NCBI GenBank assembly: GCA_003500765.1
Contig: DNQL01000243.1
Location: 1-7,513, forward strand
Reading direction: 5' to 3'
Source: Elusimicrobiota bacterium
GTDB lineage: Bacteria; Elusimicrobiota; Elusimicrobia; Elusimicrobiales; UBA9959
DNA: 7,513 nt
Part shown: positions 1 through 7,220 of the stretch, one piece after another
How the letters are laid out: each line of letters opens with the position of its first letter
How positions within the stretch are numbered: the first letter of the stretch is position 1
Position numbers and translations under genes: made by a program
The notes under the pieces: generated by a model
Database searches by the model: none
Seen by the model: the letters and a program-made list of their open reading frames with translations, nothing else
What the model was told of the DNA's origin: nothing

Positions 1-2
1 GT

Positions 3-578
3 TCCCTGAAAGCAGTGACGGCCGCCGCCCGCGACGCGGGCGTGAAGGTCCTTACCGTATACGCTTTCTCCACCGAGAACTGGGCGCGGCCCAAGCTGGA
101 AGTCCGGGCCATCATGACGCTGCTCTGCCGCGCGCTGCGCGAGTACGCCAAAGAGATGAAGGAGAAGGGAGTTCGCCTGACGTTCAGCGGGCGGCTGGAC
201 GAGATGCTCGCCCCCGTAAGGAAGCAGGCCGAAGAGACCATGCGGCTGCTGGAGGGCGGTCGGGATATCACGCTTAACATCGCCCTCAACTACGGCGGCC
301 GACGGGAGATAGTGGACGCCGTCAACGCGCTGTTGGCCGGGAAGAAAGGGCCGGTGACCGAGCAGGATATTTCCAGCCGCCTCTACACCTGGCCGCTGCC
401 GGACCCCGACCTGCTGATACGCACCTCTGGCGAGATGCGCATCTCCAATTTTCTGCTCTGGCAGACCGCCTATTCCGAATTTTACGTGACCGACACGCTC
501 TGGCCCGCCTTCAAGGGCCCGGAACTGCGCAAAGCCCTGCTGGACTATCAGCGCCGCGACAGAAGGAAAGGAACCTAA
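3..578 (+). CDS. uppS: Undecaprenyl diphosphate synthase (cis-prenyltransferase), 5'-truncated by the window edge
   Basis: UppS condenses isopentenyl diphosphate units onto farnesyl diphosphate in cis to make C55 undecaprenyl diphosphate, the carrier lipid for peptidoglycan and surface polysaccharides; it works at the inner face of the membrane. The open frame runs to the window edge. Residues before the in-frame GTG at 15 (SLKA) already align with the E. coli protein, so GTG 15 is not the true start. Roughly 45 to 50 N-terminal residues are missing, including the HGNGRWA-type segment with the catalytic Asp. Counting from base 3, the FSTENW motif is at 22-27. The RTSGExRISNFLLWQ block is at 140-154, with R140, R146 and S148 matching diphosphate-binding residues. 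E159, in SEFYVTD, matches the Mg-binding Glu. The end DYQRRDRRKG is typical of the family. The stop is 10 nt before cdsA. Identification is firm; only the 5' end is unseen. Confidence 0.96.
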   Translation, partial: SLKAVTAAARDAGVKVLTVYAFSTENWARPKLEVRAIMTLLCRALREYAKEMKEKGVRLTFSGRLDEMLAPVRKQAEETMRLLEGGRDITLNIALNYGGRREIVDAVNALLAGKKGPVTEQDISSRLYTWPLPDPDLLIRTSGEMRISNFLLWQTAYSEFYVTDTLWPAFKGPELRKALLDYQRRDRRKGT

Positions 579-582
579 GGAG
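577..582 (+). promoter_or_regulatory. Ribosome binding site of cdsA, overlapping the uppS stop
   Basis: AAGGAG is a near-consensus Shine-Dalgarno site, and 6 nt separate it from the ATG at 589. Its two A's are the last bases of the uppS TAA stop, so a ribosome terminating on uppS sits directly on the cdsA start site. This supports the ATG at 589 and suggests translational coupling. It is the clearest ribosome binding site in the operon. Confidence 0.7.
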
Positions 583-588
583 CCCCCG

Positions 589-1398
589 ATGCTGCTTCCC
601 CGCATACTCACCGCCGTTATCGGCATCCCCCTCGTGGTGTACCTGGTCAACCTGGGAGGCATTCCCTATTCCCTATTCATCCTGGCGATAATAGCGCTCG
701 CCCTCTACGAATACGCCACCCTGCTGCGCATGGGCTCCAGGCCTGTGCAGGTGCCGGTGCTGATGGTCTTCGGACTGCTGCTGCCCGCCGCCATGTCGCT
801 CGGGAATTTCGGAGTCTACCGCGAGGGCGGCGACAATTATGCCGGTCTTTTCCTGGTACTGCCGGCCCTGGCCGCATTCACCGCCGAATTCTTCTACAAG
901 CAGAAGTACCTGGAGCGCATCGCCTTCACGCTGATGGGCGTTTACGGTCTGGCCTGGCCGCTCTGGCACATGGCGGCCCTGCGCGAGCTGCGCCCCGACG
1001 GCAAGGGCCTAACTTTCCTGATGCTGGTAACCGTCTGGTTCATGGACACCGCCGCCTACGCCGCGGGTCGGGCGTTCGGCAGCCGCCAGCTTTCTTCTAT
1101 AAGCCCCAAGAAGACCTGGGAGGGCGCTATAGCCGGCTTCGCCGGCGCCTTCATCGCCGTCTTCGCGATACGGGTCTTCATGAAGGATACGCTGAGCGCG
1201 CCGCTGGCGGCCTGGCTGGCCGCGGCCATCGGCGTAGGCGGCCAGCTCTCCGACCTGGCCGAGTCGATGATAAAGCGCGCCGTCGGCGCCAAAGATTCCT
1301 CAACGCTGCTGCCGGGCCACGGCGGCGTGCTGGACCGGTTCGACTCGTATATCTTCGTCGCGCCCCTCATTTATTACATAGTCGTGATCGCGAGATAG
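589..1398 (+). CDS. cdsA: Phosphatidate cytidylyltransferase (CDP-diacylglycerol synthase)
   Basis: CdsA converts phosphatidic acid and CTP to CDP-diacylglycerol, the branch-point precursor of bacterial phospholipids, in the cytoplasmic membrane. The protein has 269 residues, close to the usual 260-285. It begins with a hydrophobic segment (about 3-22) and has several further hydrophobic stretches (about 27-45, 55-72, 84-98, 112-131, 141-160, 178-198, 205-220, 254-267), as expected of this polytopic enzyme. Two conserved blocks are plain: D153 to G180, containing AYAAGRxFG and SPKKTWEG, and S221 to D252. The second fits the family signature S-x-x-K-R-x4-K-D-x3-LPGHGG-x-x-DR-x-D, with K229, R230, K235, D236, H244, D249 and D252 as expected metal- and substrate-site residues. 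A strong ribosome binding site supports the ATG. The stop lies one base before dxr. Confidence 0.97.
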   Translation: MLLPRILTAVIGIPLVVYLVNLGGIPYSLFILAIIALALYEYATLLRMGSRPVQVPVLMVFGLLLPAAMSLGNFGVYREGGDNYAGLFLVLPALAAFTAEFFYKQKYLERIAFTLMGVYGLAWPLWHMAALRELRPDGKGLTFLMLVTVWFMDTAAYAAGRAFGSRQLSSISPKKTWEGAIAGFAGAFIAVFAIRVFMKDTLSAPLAAWLAAAIGVGGQLSDLAESMIKRAVGAKDSSTLLPGHGGVLDRFDSYIFVAPLIYYIVVIAR

Positions 1399-1399
1399 A

Positions 1400-2593
1400 A
1401 TGAAAAGAGTGGCGATACTGGGTTCCACCGGCTCTATAGGGCGCAGCGCCCTGGCCGTTGTGCGCGCCCACCCGGAGGAATTCCAGGTCGTGGCGGTGGC
1501 GGCCAATTCCAACGTCAAAGAACTCCTTCAGCAGGTCTACGATTTCAGGCCCAAGTACGCCGCGGTATTCGGCCACGAGGCGCACAAGGCGGCGCGCGAC
1601 ATCATGCCGCGCGGCGTGAAGCTGCTCCCCCCCGGCGTGGAGGGGCTGACCGAGATGGCCGCGCTCGGCGAGGCGGACGTAGTTCTCAACGCCGTCTCCG
1701 GCTCAGTCGGCTTCGCCCCGCTTATAGCCTCGATACGGGCTTCAAAGCATATCGCGCTGGCCAACAAGGAGCCGATGGTCATGGCCGGCGAGACCATCAT
1801 GCGCGAGGTGTGGCGCTGGAAGGCGACGCTGCTGCCCGTCGATTCCGAGCCCTCTGCCATCTTCCAGTGCCTGGAAGGGCTCAGGACCAGGGATTACGCC
1901 TCCGTAATTTCGCGCGTATTCCTCACGGCCTCCGGCGGACCTTTCTATAAGACCAAAGGCAGCCTGGCCGCGGTGAAACCCGAGCAGGCTCTCAGGCATC
2001 CGCGCTGGAAAATGGGCCCCAAGATAACTGTGGACTCCGCCACGCTGATGAACAAAGGCCTCGAGGCCATAGAGATAAAAAATTTCTTCTCGCTGCCGTT
2101 CAAGACCATAGAGGTGCTGATACACCCGCAGTCCATAGTCCATTCCGCCGTCGAGCTGAAGGACGGGTCGGTGCTGGCCCAGATGTCGCTTCCCGACATG
2201 AAGCTCCCGATACAATACGCCCTGACCTGGCCCGAGCGTATGAAATGCCCGGTGAAGCCGCTGAACCTCTGCGAGATAAGCAAGCTCGATTTCTTCAAGC
2301 CGGACTTCAGGCGCTTCGAGTGCCTGGCGCTGGCTTTCGAGGCCGCAAAGAAAGGCGGACTCTATCCCGCGGTGCTCAACGCCGCCAACGAGGTAGCGGT
2401 GGAGCGCTTCCTGGCCGGGGCGCTGCCGTTCACTTCGATACCCAGGGTAGTTGAGGGCGCGATGGCCGCCGGAAAGTGGCGTCCTTCCCCCCACCCGCCT
2501 AATTTCTCGGAGGTCATAGAGGCCGACGAATGGGCGCGGACCAAGGCGGCGGAGATAGCCGCCGGCAGGCGCGCCAAAAAGGTCAAGAGGTAA
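1400..2593 (+). CDS. dxr: 1-deoxy-D-xylulose 5-phosphate reductoisomerase
   Basis: Dxr (IspC) rearranges and reduces 1-deoxy-D-xylulose 5-phosphate to 2-C-methyl-D-erythritol 4-phosphate with NADPH, the first committed step of the MEP isoprenoid pathway; it is the fosmidomycin target. The 397-residue length matches E. coli (398). The NADPH Rossmann motif GSTGSIG is at 8-14 and LANKE at 120-124. The metal site is PVDSE, with D148 and E150, and E222 is the third ligand. Substrate residues S178 (in TASGGP), H200, W203, M205, S213, N218 and K219 sit at a constant offset from their E. coli counterparts, so the active site looks intact. The C-terminal helical domain includes NAANEVAVE at 327-335. 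The ATG follows the cdsA stop by one base and has no clear ribosome binding site, so coupling is likely. Isoleucine is mostly ATA (15 of 20). The basic tail RRAKKVKR is variable in the family. Confidence 0.98.
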   Translation: MKRVAILGSTGSIGRSALAVVRAHPEEFQVVAVAANSNVKELLQQVYDFRPKYAAVFGHEAHKAARDIMPRGVKLLPPGVEGLTEMAALGEADVVLNAVSGSVGFAPLIASIRASKHIALANKEPMVMAGETIMREVWRWKATLLPVDSEPSAIFQCLEGLRTRDYASVISRVFLTASGGPFYKTKGSLAAVKPEQALRHPRWKMGPKITVDSATLMNKGLEAIEIKNFFSLPFKTIEVLIHPQSIVHSAVELKDGSVLAQMSLPDMKLPIQYALTWPERMKCPVKPLNLCEISKLDFFKPDFRRFECLALAFEAAKKGGLYPAVLNAANEVAVERFLAGALPFTSIPRVVEGAMAAGKWRPSPHPPNFSEVIEADEWARTKAAEIAAGRRAKKVKR

Positions 2594-2597
2594 AAAC

Positions 2598-3674
2598 ATG
2601 ATAACTTCGATAATAGCCGTTCTCATCACTTTCGGTCTGGTGATATTCCTTCACGAGCTTGGGCATTTCCTGGTCTGCCGCGCGGCGGGCATAAAGGTCG
2701 AGGCCTTCTCCTTCGGTTTCGGCCCCGAGCTCTGGGGCCGCACCAGCGGGCCCACCCGTTACTCGATACGCGCCATCCCGCTGGGCGGCTACGTAAAGCC
2801 TGCCGGCGAGAACATAGAAGAGGTCACGGGCCACCCGGACGAGTATTTCTCCAAGCCCTGGTATACGCGCCTGGCCGTCGTCTTTGCCGGCCCGACGATG
2901 AACTATATTCTGGCCTTCTTTCTTTTCGCCGGCGTCATCATGGTCATGGGTGAGCCGGTGCCGTCGGACGAACCGGTGATAGCGGAGCTCAACGCCGGAT
3001 ACCCGGCCGAGCGCGCCGGCATACTGCCCGGCGACCGCGTGGTGTCGGTGGACGGCAAGCCGGTCGCCACCTGGCAGGAGATGGCCGCGATAATCCGCTC
3101 CAGCCCCGAGCGCGGCGTGGCGCTGGTCTACGAGCGCGAGGGCGCGAGAAAAGAACTGACCATAACCCCGCAGCCGGACCCGAGCGGAAAGATAGGCCTT
3201 ATCGGCATCGCTCCCGGTATCGGTTATAAGAAAGTCCCGGTCCTCAAGGCCGTCGAGATGGGCCTGGGCCAGTGCTGGTACTGGACGGCCTTCACCGTCA
3301 AGACGCTGGCCCAGAATATTTACCGCCGCGAGAAGCCCGACCTGGCCGGCCCGATCGGCATCGTCGGTATAGTCAGTAAGGCCGCCCACACCGGCATGGC
3401 CGATTTCGTCTTTCTCATCGGACTTATCTCGGTAGCCGTCGGATTCTTCAATCTGCTGCCGATCCCTCTGCTCGACGGCGGCCATGCCGTGCTCTATCTC
3501 TGGGAGGGCATCTCCGGGCGCAAGCTGACCGTGAAGCTGCTGCGGGCCGTCAACAGCGTCGGAATAGCCATGCTGCTGAGCATACTGCTTTTCGCCACAT
3601 ACAGCGACATAATGCGCCTGCGAGGCCCCAAAAAAGCCGAACAGCCCGTTCAGCAGGAAGAGGTCAAGCCCTGA
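2598..3674 (+). CDS. rseP: Site-2 intramembrane zinc metalloprotease, single PDZ domain (RseP/RasP family)
   Basis: Membrane-embedded M50 protease of the family that cleaves anti-sigma factors and leftover signal peptides within the membrane. The 358-residue protein starts with a transmembrane helix holding HELGH at 19-23 (H19 and H23 zinc ligands, E20 catalytic). FAGPxxN at 97-102 begins the second helix. One PDZ domain lies at about 122-195, including PAERAGILPGDRVVSVDG. After GPIGIVGI at 251-258 comes a helix with NLLPIPLLDGGH at 285-296, where D293 is the third zinc ligand. A last hydrophobic helix spans about 318-335, followed by a short polar tail. A single PDZ domain resembles the shorter Bacillus form, whereas E. 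coli RseP has two. No anti-sigma partner is visible here, so the substrate is unknown. AAGAGG at 2585-2590 is a plausible ribosome binding site 7 nt before the ATG. The TGA stop shares one base with the ispG ATG. Confidence 0.95.
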   Translation: MITSIIAVLITFGLVIFLHELGHFLVCRAAGIKVEAFSFGFGPELWGRTSGPTRYSIRAIPLGGYVKPAGENIEEVTGHPDEYFSKPWYTRLAVVFAGPTMNYILAFFLFAGVIMVMGEPVPSDEPVIAELNAGYPAERAGILPGDRVVSVDGKPVATWQEMAAIIRSSPERGVALVYEREGARKELTITPQPDPSGKIGLIGIAPGIGYKKVPVLKAVEMGLGQCWYWTAFTVKTLAQNIYRREKPDLAGPIGIVGIVSKAAHTGMADFVFLIGLISVAVGFFNLLPIPLLDGGHAVLYLWEGISGRKLTVKLLRAVNSVGIAMLLSILLFATYSDIMRLRGPKKAEQPVQQEEVKP

Positions 3675-4774
3675 TGTCCTCGCCGCTTATAGGCCGCCGC
3701 CGCAAGACCCGCCAGATAAAGGCGGGGGCGCTGCGGATAGGCGGCGGTGCGCCGATAAGCGTGCAGTCGATGTGCAACACCCGCACGGAGGACGCGCGCG
3801 CCACCGTGGACCAGTGCCGCAGGCTGGAGGCGGCCGGCTGCGAGCTTATACGCGTGGCCGTGCCCGACATGGCCGCGGCGCGCAAGCTCGGCCGCATAAA
3901 ATCCGCCCTCGGCGTTCCGCTGGTGGCCGACATCCATTTCGATCATACCCTGGCGTTGGAAGCGGTCAGGCAGGGCGCCGACAAGATCCGCATAAACCCG
4001 GGCAATATCGGCGACAGGTCCCGCGTGGCCGAGGTCGCCAGGGCCTGCAAGGCCGCGGGCGTGCCGATACGCATCGGCGTCAACGCCGGCTCCCTCAAGG
4101 CCATACGCAATTCCCCCCGTCCGCGCTGGACCCCGGCTAAATGGGCAGCCGTCATGGTCAAAGAGGCGCTCGACGAGGTGAAGACGCTCGAGCGCCTGGG
4201 CTTTCGCGACATAGCGGTATCGCTCAAGGCCGACGACCTGCACCGCACCGTGCTGGCCAACAGGCTTTTCGCCGCGCGCTGCGACATCCCGCTTCACCTG
4301 GGCGTTACCGAGGCGGGCAGCTCGCTGGCCGGCACCGTCAAATCGTCGGCGGCGCTTTCGCTCCTCCTGGCCGACGGCATCGGCGACACCGTGCGCGTTT
4401 CGCTGACCGAGGACCCCGCGCTTCAGGTGCGCGCGGCCTACGAGATACTCAAGGCCTTCGGCCTGCGCGCGTACGGACCCGACCTGGTCTCCTGTCCCAC
4501 CTGCGGCCGCTGCCAGGTGGACGTGGAGAAGACCGTCAAGGAAGTCGAGAACGCCATCTATTCCAGCAGGGACCTGCTGCGCCGCTCGAAGGGAATGAAG
4601 ATCGCCGTCATGGGCTGCGTAGTGAACGGTCCCGGCGAGGCTCGCGAGGCCGACTTCGGAGTCGCCGGCGGCAAGGGTCGCGGCGTCTGGATAGAAAAAG
4701 GCAAACAGATCAAAGTGGTGAAAGAGAGCGAGTGGGTCCGGGAGATAATCCGCAAGATCCGCTCCGCCAGATAA
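3674..4774 (+). CDS. ispG: 4-hydroxy-3-methylbut-2-en-1-yl diphosphate synthase (GcpE)
   Basis: IspG reductively opens 2-C-methyl-D-erythritol 2,4-cyclodiphosphate to HMBPP with a [4Fe-4S] cluster; it is the penultimate MEP step. The protein has 366 residues (E. coli 372). The TIM-barrel half contains [11 protein letters not shown] at 23-33, NTRTEDA at 35-41, PLVADIHFD at 82-90, RINPGNIG at 106-113 and RIGVNAGSL at 133-141. [15 protein letters not shown] at 210-224 and [10 protein letters not shown] at 235-244 follow. The cluster domain has C274 and C277 in SCPTCGRC and C315 in GCVVNGPGE, with E322 as the fourth ligand, matching C270, C273, C305 and E312 in E. coli. An extra cysteine, C280, extends the first motif to CxxCxxC. 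The short two-domain form without the plant-type insertion is typical of bacteria. ATGA-type overlap with the rseP stop implies translational coupling. Reductant specificity (flavodoxin or ferredoxin) cannot be told from sequence. Confidence 0.97.
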   Translation: MSSPLIGRRRKTRQIKAGALRIGGGAPISVQSMCNTRTEDARATVDQCRRLEAAGCELIRVAVPDMAAARKLGRIKSALGVPLVADIHFDHTLALEAVRQGADKIRINPGNIGDRSRVAEVARACKAAGVPIRIGVNAGSLKAIRNSPRPRWTPAKWAAVMVKEALDEVKTLERLGFRDIAVSLKADDLHRTVLANRLFAARCDIPLHLGVTEAGSSLAGTVKSSAALSLLLADGIGDTVRVSLTEDPALQVRAAYEILKAFGLRAYGPDLVSCPTCGRCQVDVEKTVKEVENAIYSSRDLLRRSKGMKIAVMGCVVNGPGEAREADFGVAGGKGRGVWIEKGKQIKVVKESEWVREIIRKIRSAR

Positions 4775-4787
4775 AGTGAGACCAACT

Positions 4788-6344
4788 ATGAACAAACCCG
4801 CAGATCAGCAGAAGAAAACCGCCTCCGCCGTTACCCCCCGCGCGCAGGACTACGCGCAGTGGTACCTGGACGTCATCAAGAACGCCTGCCTGGCCGAACA
4901 TTCGCCCGTGCGCGGCTGCATGGTCATCAGGCCCCACGGCTACGCCATCTGGGAGAAGATGCAGCGCGAGCTCGACGACAGGTTCAAGGCCACGGGCCAT
5001 GAGAACGCCTATTTCCCGCTGTTCATCCCTCTTTCCTTCCTGGCGCAGGAAGAGAAGCACGCCAGCGGCTTCGCCAAGGAATGCGCGGTCGTGACCCATC
5101 ACCGCCTCAAGTCCATCGACGGCGTGATAGTGCCCGACCCGGAGTCGAAGCTCGAGGAGCCGCTCGTAGTGCGGCCCACCAGCGAGACGATAATCTGGGC
5201 GCAGTACAAGAACTGGATACAGAGCTACCGCGATCTGCCGCTGCTGATAAACCAGTGGGCCAACGTCGTGCGCTGGGAGATGCGCACGCGCCTGTTCCTG
5301 CGCACCGCCGAGTTCCTCTGGCAGGAGGGCCACACCGCCCACGCCACCGAGAAGGAAGCGCGCGAGGAGGTGTCGCGCATGCTTGACGTCTATGCCGATT
5401 TCGCCGAGAACGTCATGGCCGTCCCCGTCGTGAAGGGGACCAAGACCGAGGGCGAGCGCTTCGCCGGCGCGCTGGACACTGTCTGCATCGAGGGCCTGAT
5501 GCAGGACGGCAAGGCGCTGCAGATGGGTACCAGCCATTACCTCGGCCAGAACTTCTCGAAGAGCGCCGACGTGAAGTTTCAGAACAGGGAAGGCCAGCTC
5601 GAGTACGTATACGCCACCAGCTGGGGCGTGAGCACGCGCCTGATCGGCGCCCTCATAATGACCCATTCCGACGACGCCGGCCTGGTCCTCCCCCCCAAGC
5701 TCGCCCCCATACAGGTCGTCATCGTGCCGATCTACAAGACCGAAGAGGAGATGGCCAGGACCATCGAAGAGTCGCGCAAGGTCGCCGCCGAGCTGAAGGC
5801 GCAGGGCGTGGCCGTGCGCGTGGACGAGCGCGACGGCATGATGCCCGGCGCCAAGTATTACGAGTGGGAGGGCAAGGGCGTCCCGCTGCGCATAGAGGTC
5901 GGCCCCAAGGACCTCGAGAAGGGCTCCCTCTGCATAGCGCGCCGTTTCCTCGCCGACATTCCCGGCGAGACGCCCGAGCAGCAGCGCAAGCGCAGGAAAT
6001 CCTTCCTGCCGCGCGCCGAGGCCATAGCCTCGATAAAGCCCACGCTCGACGCGATGCAGAAGGAGCTCCTCGAGAAAGCCCGCGCTTTCCGCGCCTCCCG
6101 CACGCGCGTCATAGACACGCTCGAAGCCTTCGAGAAGTTCTTCAAGGAAGAGGGCGGCGGCTTCGCCTGGGTGCATTGGGCGGGGACGGCGGAGCAGGAG
6201 GATGAGATGGCCAAGCGCTTCGAGACCAGCGTCCGCTGCATCCCGTTCGACGACCAGCTCCCCGCGGAGGCCCGCGGCGAGGGCAAGTGTATACTCACAG
6301 GCAAGCCTTCCGCTATCCGGGTCCTCATGTCCAAGTCCTACTGA
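4788..6344 (+). CDS. proS: Prolyl-tRNA synthetase, archaeal/eukaryotic-like type without insertion domain
   Basis: Class II synthetase that charges tRNA-Pro. I chose the ATG at 4788 (518 residues) over the in-frame GTG at 4776: GTGAG upstream can act as a weak ribosome binding site for the ATG, whereas nothing suitable precedes the GTG. The catalytic domain shows motif 1 around 43-82 ([17 protein letters not shown] onward). Motif 2 includes VRPTSETI at 128-135 and the R162 to H182 stretch. [11 protein letters not shown] is at 247-257, and motif 3 is around [17 protein letters not shown] at 280-296. The anticodon-binding domain is about 306-400. The bacterial editing insertion between motifs 2 and 3 is absent, and the protein ends in tyrosine, both marks of the archaeal/eukaryotic-like class. 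In the C-terminal domain the usual Cys quartet reads A465, Q470, C501 and T504, so the zinc site is probably lost. The gene begins 13 nt after ispG. Confidence 0.96.
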   Translation: MNKPADQQKKTASAVTPRAQDYAQWYLDVIKNACLAEHSPVRGCMVIRPHGYAIWEKMQRELDDRFKATGHENAYFPLFIPLSFLAQEEKHASGFAKECAVVTHHRLKSIDGVIVPDPESKLEEPLVVRPTSETIIWAQYKNWIQSYRDLPLLINQWANVVRWEMRTRLFLRTAEFLWQEGHTAHATEKEAREEVSRMLDVYADFAENVMAVPVVKGTKTEGERFAGALDTVCIEGLMQDGKALQMGTSHYLGQNFSKSADVKFQNREGQLEYVYATSWGVSTRLIGALIMTHSDDAGLVLPPKLAPIQVVIVPIYKTEEEMARTIEESRKVAAELKAQGVAVRVDERDGMMPGAKYYEWEGKGVPLRIEVGPKDLEKGSLCIARRFLADIPGETPEQQRKRRKSFLPRAEAIASIKPTLDAMQKELLEKARAFRASRTRVIDTLEAFEKFFKEEGGGFAWVHWAGTAEQEDEMAKRFETSVRCIPFDDQLPAEARGEGKCILTGKPSAIRVLMSKSY

Positions 6345-6365
6345 GCCCGCGACGACGGATATCTT

Positions 6366-7145
6366 ATGCGTAAACTGACCGGCGCCTGTCTCCTTCTGAC
6401 GGCGCCGGTCGTTCTTTTCGCGGCGGCCCCGCAGATCCCCCCGGCCGCCCCGTCTGTGGAGATCTCCTCTCCCCTCCCTTACGCCCTCCGTTCGTCCCGG
6501 CCGGCGGACTTCGACCGCGGCTACGGGGGCTACGACTGGAAAGCCGGGCTGGTCTTTTTTTCCGACGCCTCCGGCCCGCTGCCGGCGCTGGAACTATGGC
6601 GCGGCGGCGCCGCGCTGGACAAGGGCGTGCTGCTCTACGCCTCGGACATACCGGACCCCGATGACGATCACGCTTTTCTCCGCGGTCTGGGCGTGCCGGT
6701 GAAGCGCGTCTATACCACGGTATACAACCAGGTCGCCGACGCTTCCACCACCTATACCACCGACCAGATATACCGTTTTGACACCCGTACGATCATGCTC
6801 GTTCCCTCGCTGGCGGTCCCTTTCAGGGAAGGCCGCGGTTTCCGCGCCGGCGGCCTGCTGGGCCTGCCGCTGGCCCGGACTTCGTACGAGCTGGACGCCG
6901 GCCTGGACGACGGGTCGCGTCTCCGTGAGGACGGTGAGGCTTTCGGGATCGGTATAGCGCCCGGTCTCTACGCGGGCGTGGCGCCGGGGGCGGCGGCCGG
7001 CGCGGGGCTTACGCTGGACTTCTATCTTACCTATACCCGCCTCTGGTTCTTCTCCGGAGGGCGCAGGGCCCGGGACATGGGCCGCGAACTGGACGAACTG
7101 CGCTTCGGCTTCGCCGCCGGCTGGCGCTTCCGCACCTACAAATAA
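6366..7145 (+). CDS. Hypothetical exported protein, possible small outer-membrane beta-barrel
   Basis: I do not recognise this 259-residue protein. It opens with a signal peptide: basic MRK, a hydrophobic core at about 4-18, and a signal-peptidase I-like AAA site near 19-21, followed by a Pro/Ala-rich linker. The cysteine at 8 lies too early, and in the wrong context, for a lipobox. After a polar, Asp-rich middle part (about 45-140), the second half alternates hydrophobic and glycine/polar residues in likely beta strands: about 143-153, 159-175, 192-205, 210-229 and 244-256. These are separated by charged loops, as in outer-membrane barrels. The C-terminal end, GFAAGWRFRTYK, is aromatic-rich, but its last residue is Lys rather than Phe. 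It starts 21 nt after proS without a clear ribosome binding site, and a strong hairpin covers its first codons, so it may be expressed separately from the operon. Localisation is inferred from the pattern only. Confidence 0.7.
   Translation: MRKLTGACLLLTAPVVLFAAAPQIPPAAPSVEISSPLPYALRSSRPADFDRGYGGYDWKAGLVFFSDASGPLPALELWRGGAALDKGVLLYASDIPDPDDDHAFLRGLGVPVKRVYTTVYNQVADASTTYTTDQIYRFDTRTIMLVPSLAVPFREGRGFRAGGLLGLPLARTSYELDAGLDDGSRLREDGEAFGIGIAPGLYAGVAPGAAAGAGLTLDFYLTYTRLWFFSGGRRARDMGRELDELRFGFAAGWRFRTYK
6377..6418 (+). promoter_or_regulatory. Perfect GC-rich hairpin with T-rich tail inside the first codons of the exported-protein gene
   Basis: The arms GACCGGCGCC (6377-6386) and GGCGCCGGTC (6401-6410) are exact reverse complements, giving a 10-bp stem with a 14-nt loop. 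GTTCTTTT follows at 6411-6418. The left arm begins 11 bases from the A of the ATG. The layout resembles an intrinsic terminator or attenuator placed after the operon's last gene, but it lies in coding sequence, encoding part of the signal peptide. It could also slow translation initiation. The 14-nt loop is long for a classic terminator. The pairing is certain; any function is inferred. Confidence 0.4.
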
Positions 7146-7163
7146 CACGGTTTCCCTCACGAC

Positions 7164-7212
7164 TTAAGGAAGAACCATGCCGGGGGCACGCCTCCCCCGG
7201 TTGTCTCCTTAA
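7164..7212 (+). terminator. Probable intrinsic terminator hairpin after the exported-protein gene
   Basis: The hairpin begins 18 nt past the stop codon. An inner stem CCGGGGG (7180-7186) / CCCCCGG (7194-7200) closes a 7-nt loop and is followed by TTGTCTCCTT. An outer stem TTAAGGA (7164-7170) / TCCTTAA (7206-7212) brackets it, so the whole 49-base stretch is an imperfect palindrome. The T tract is broken by C and G, so termination may be inefficient. Because the palindrome is nearly symmetrical, it could act in both directions. Confidence 0.5.
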
Positions 7213-7220
7213 TGGGTCGC

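Noticed and set aside
15..17. GTG at 15 as the uppS start
   Set aside because: The reading frame is open to the window edge, and the preceding residues align with UppS. A start here would remove the catalytic N-terminal segment.
3650..4795. 381-codon minus-strand open frame opposite ispG (similar ones lie opposite dxr and rseP)
   Set aside because: His/Gly/Arg/Leu-rich composition is typical of antisense translation of GC-rich genes, and the sense genes are unmistakable.
4710..6176. 488-codon open frame on the minus strand opposite proS
   Set aside because: It is a shadow of the GC-rich codon pattern of proS. It matches no family I know, and the sense strand encodes a complete synthetase with all motifs.
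6366..6392. Lipoprotein signal for the exported protein
   Set aside because: The only early Cys (residue 8) is preceded by LTGA, which lacks the required residue at -3, and it lies before most of the hydrophobic core.
6709..6725. Short palindrome TATACC-AC-GGTATA and recurring CTATACC words
   Set aside because: It falls within coding sequence for Tyr-Thr-rich residues and is short enough to arise by chance.
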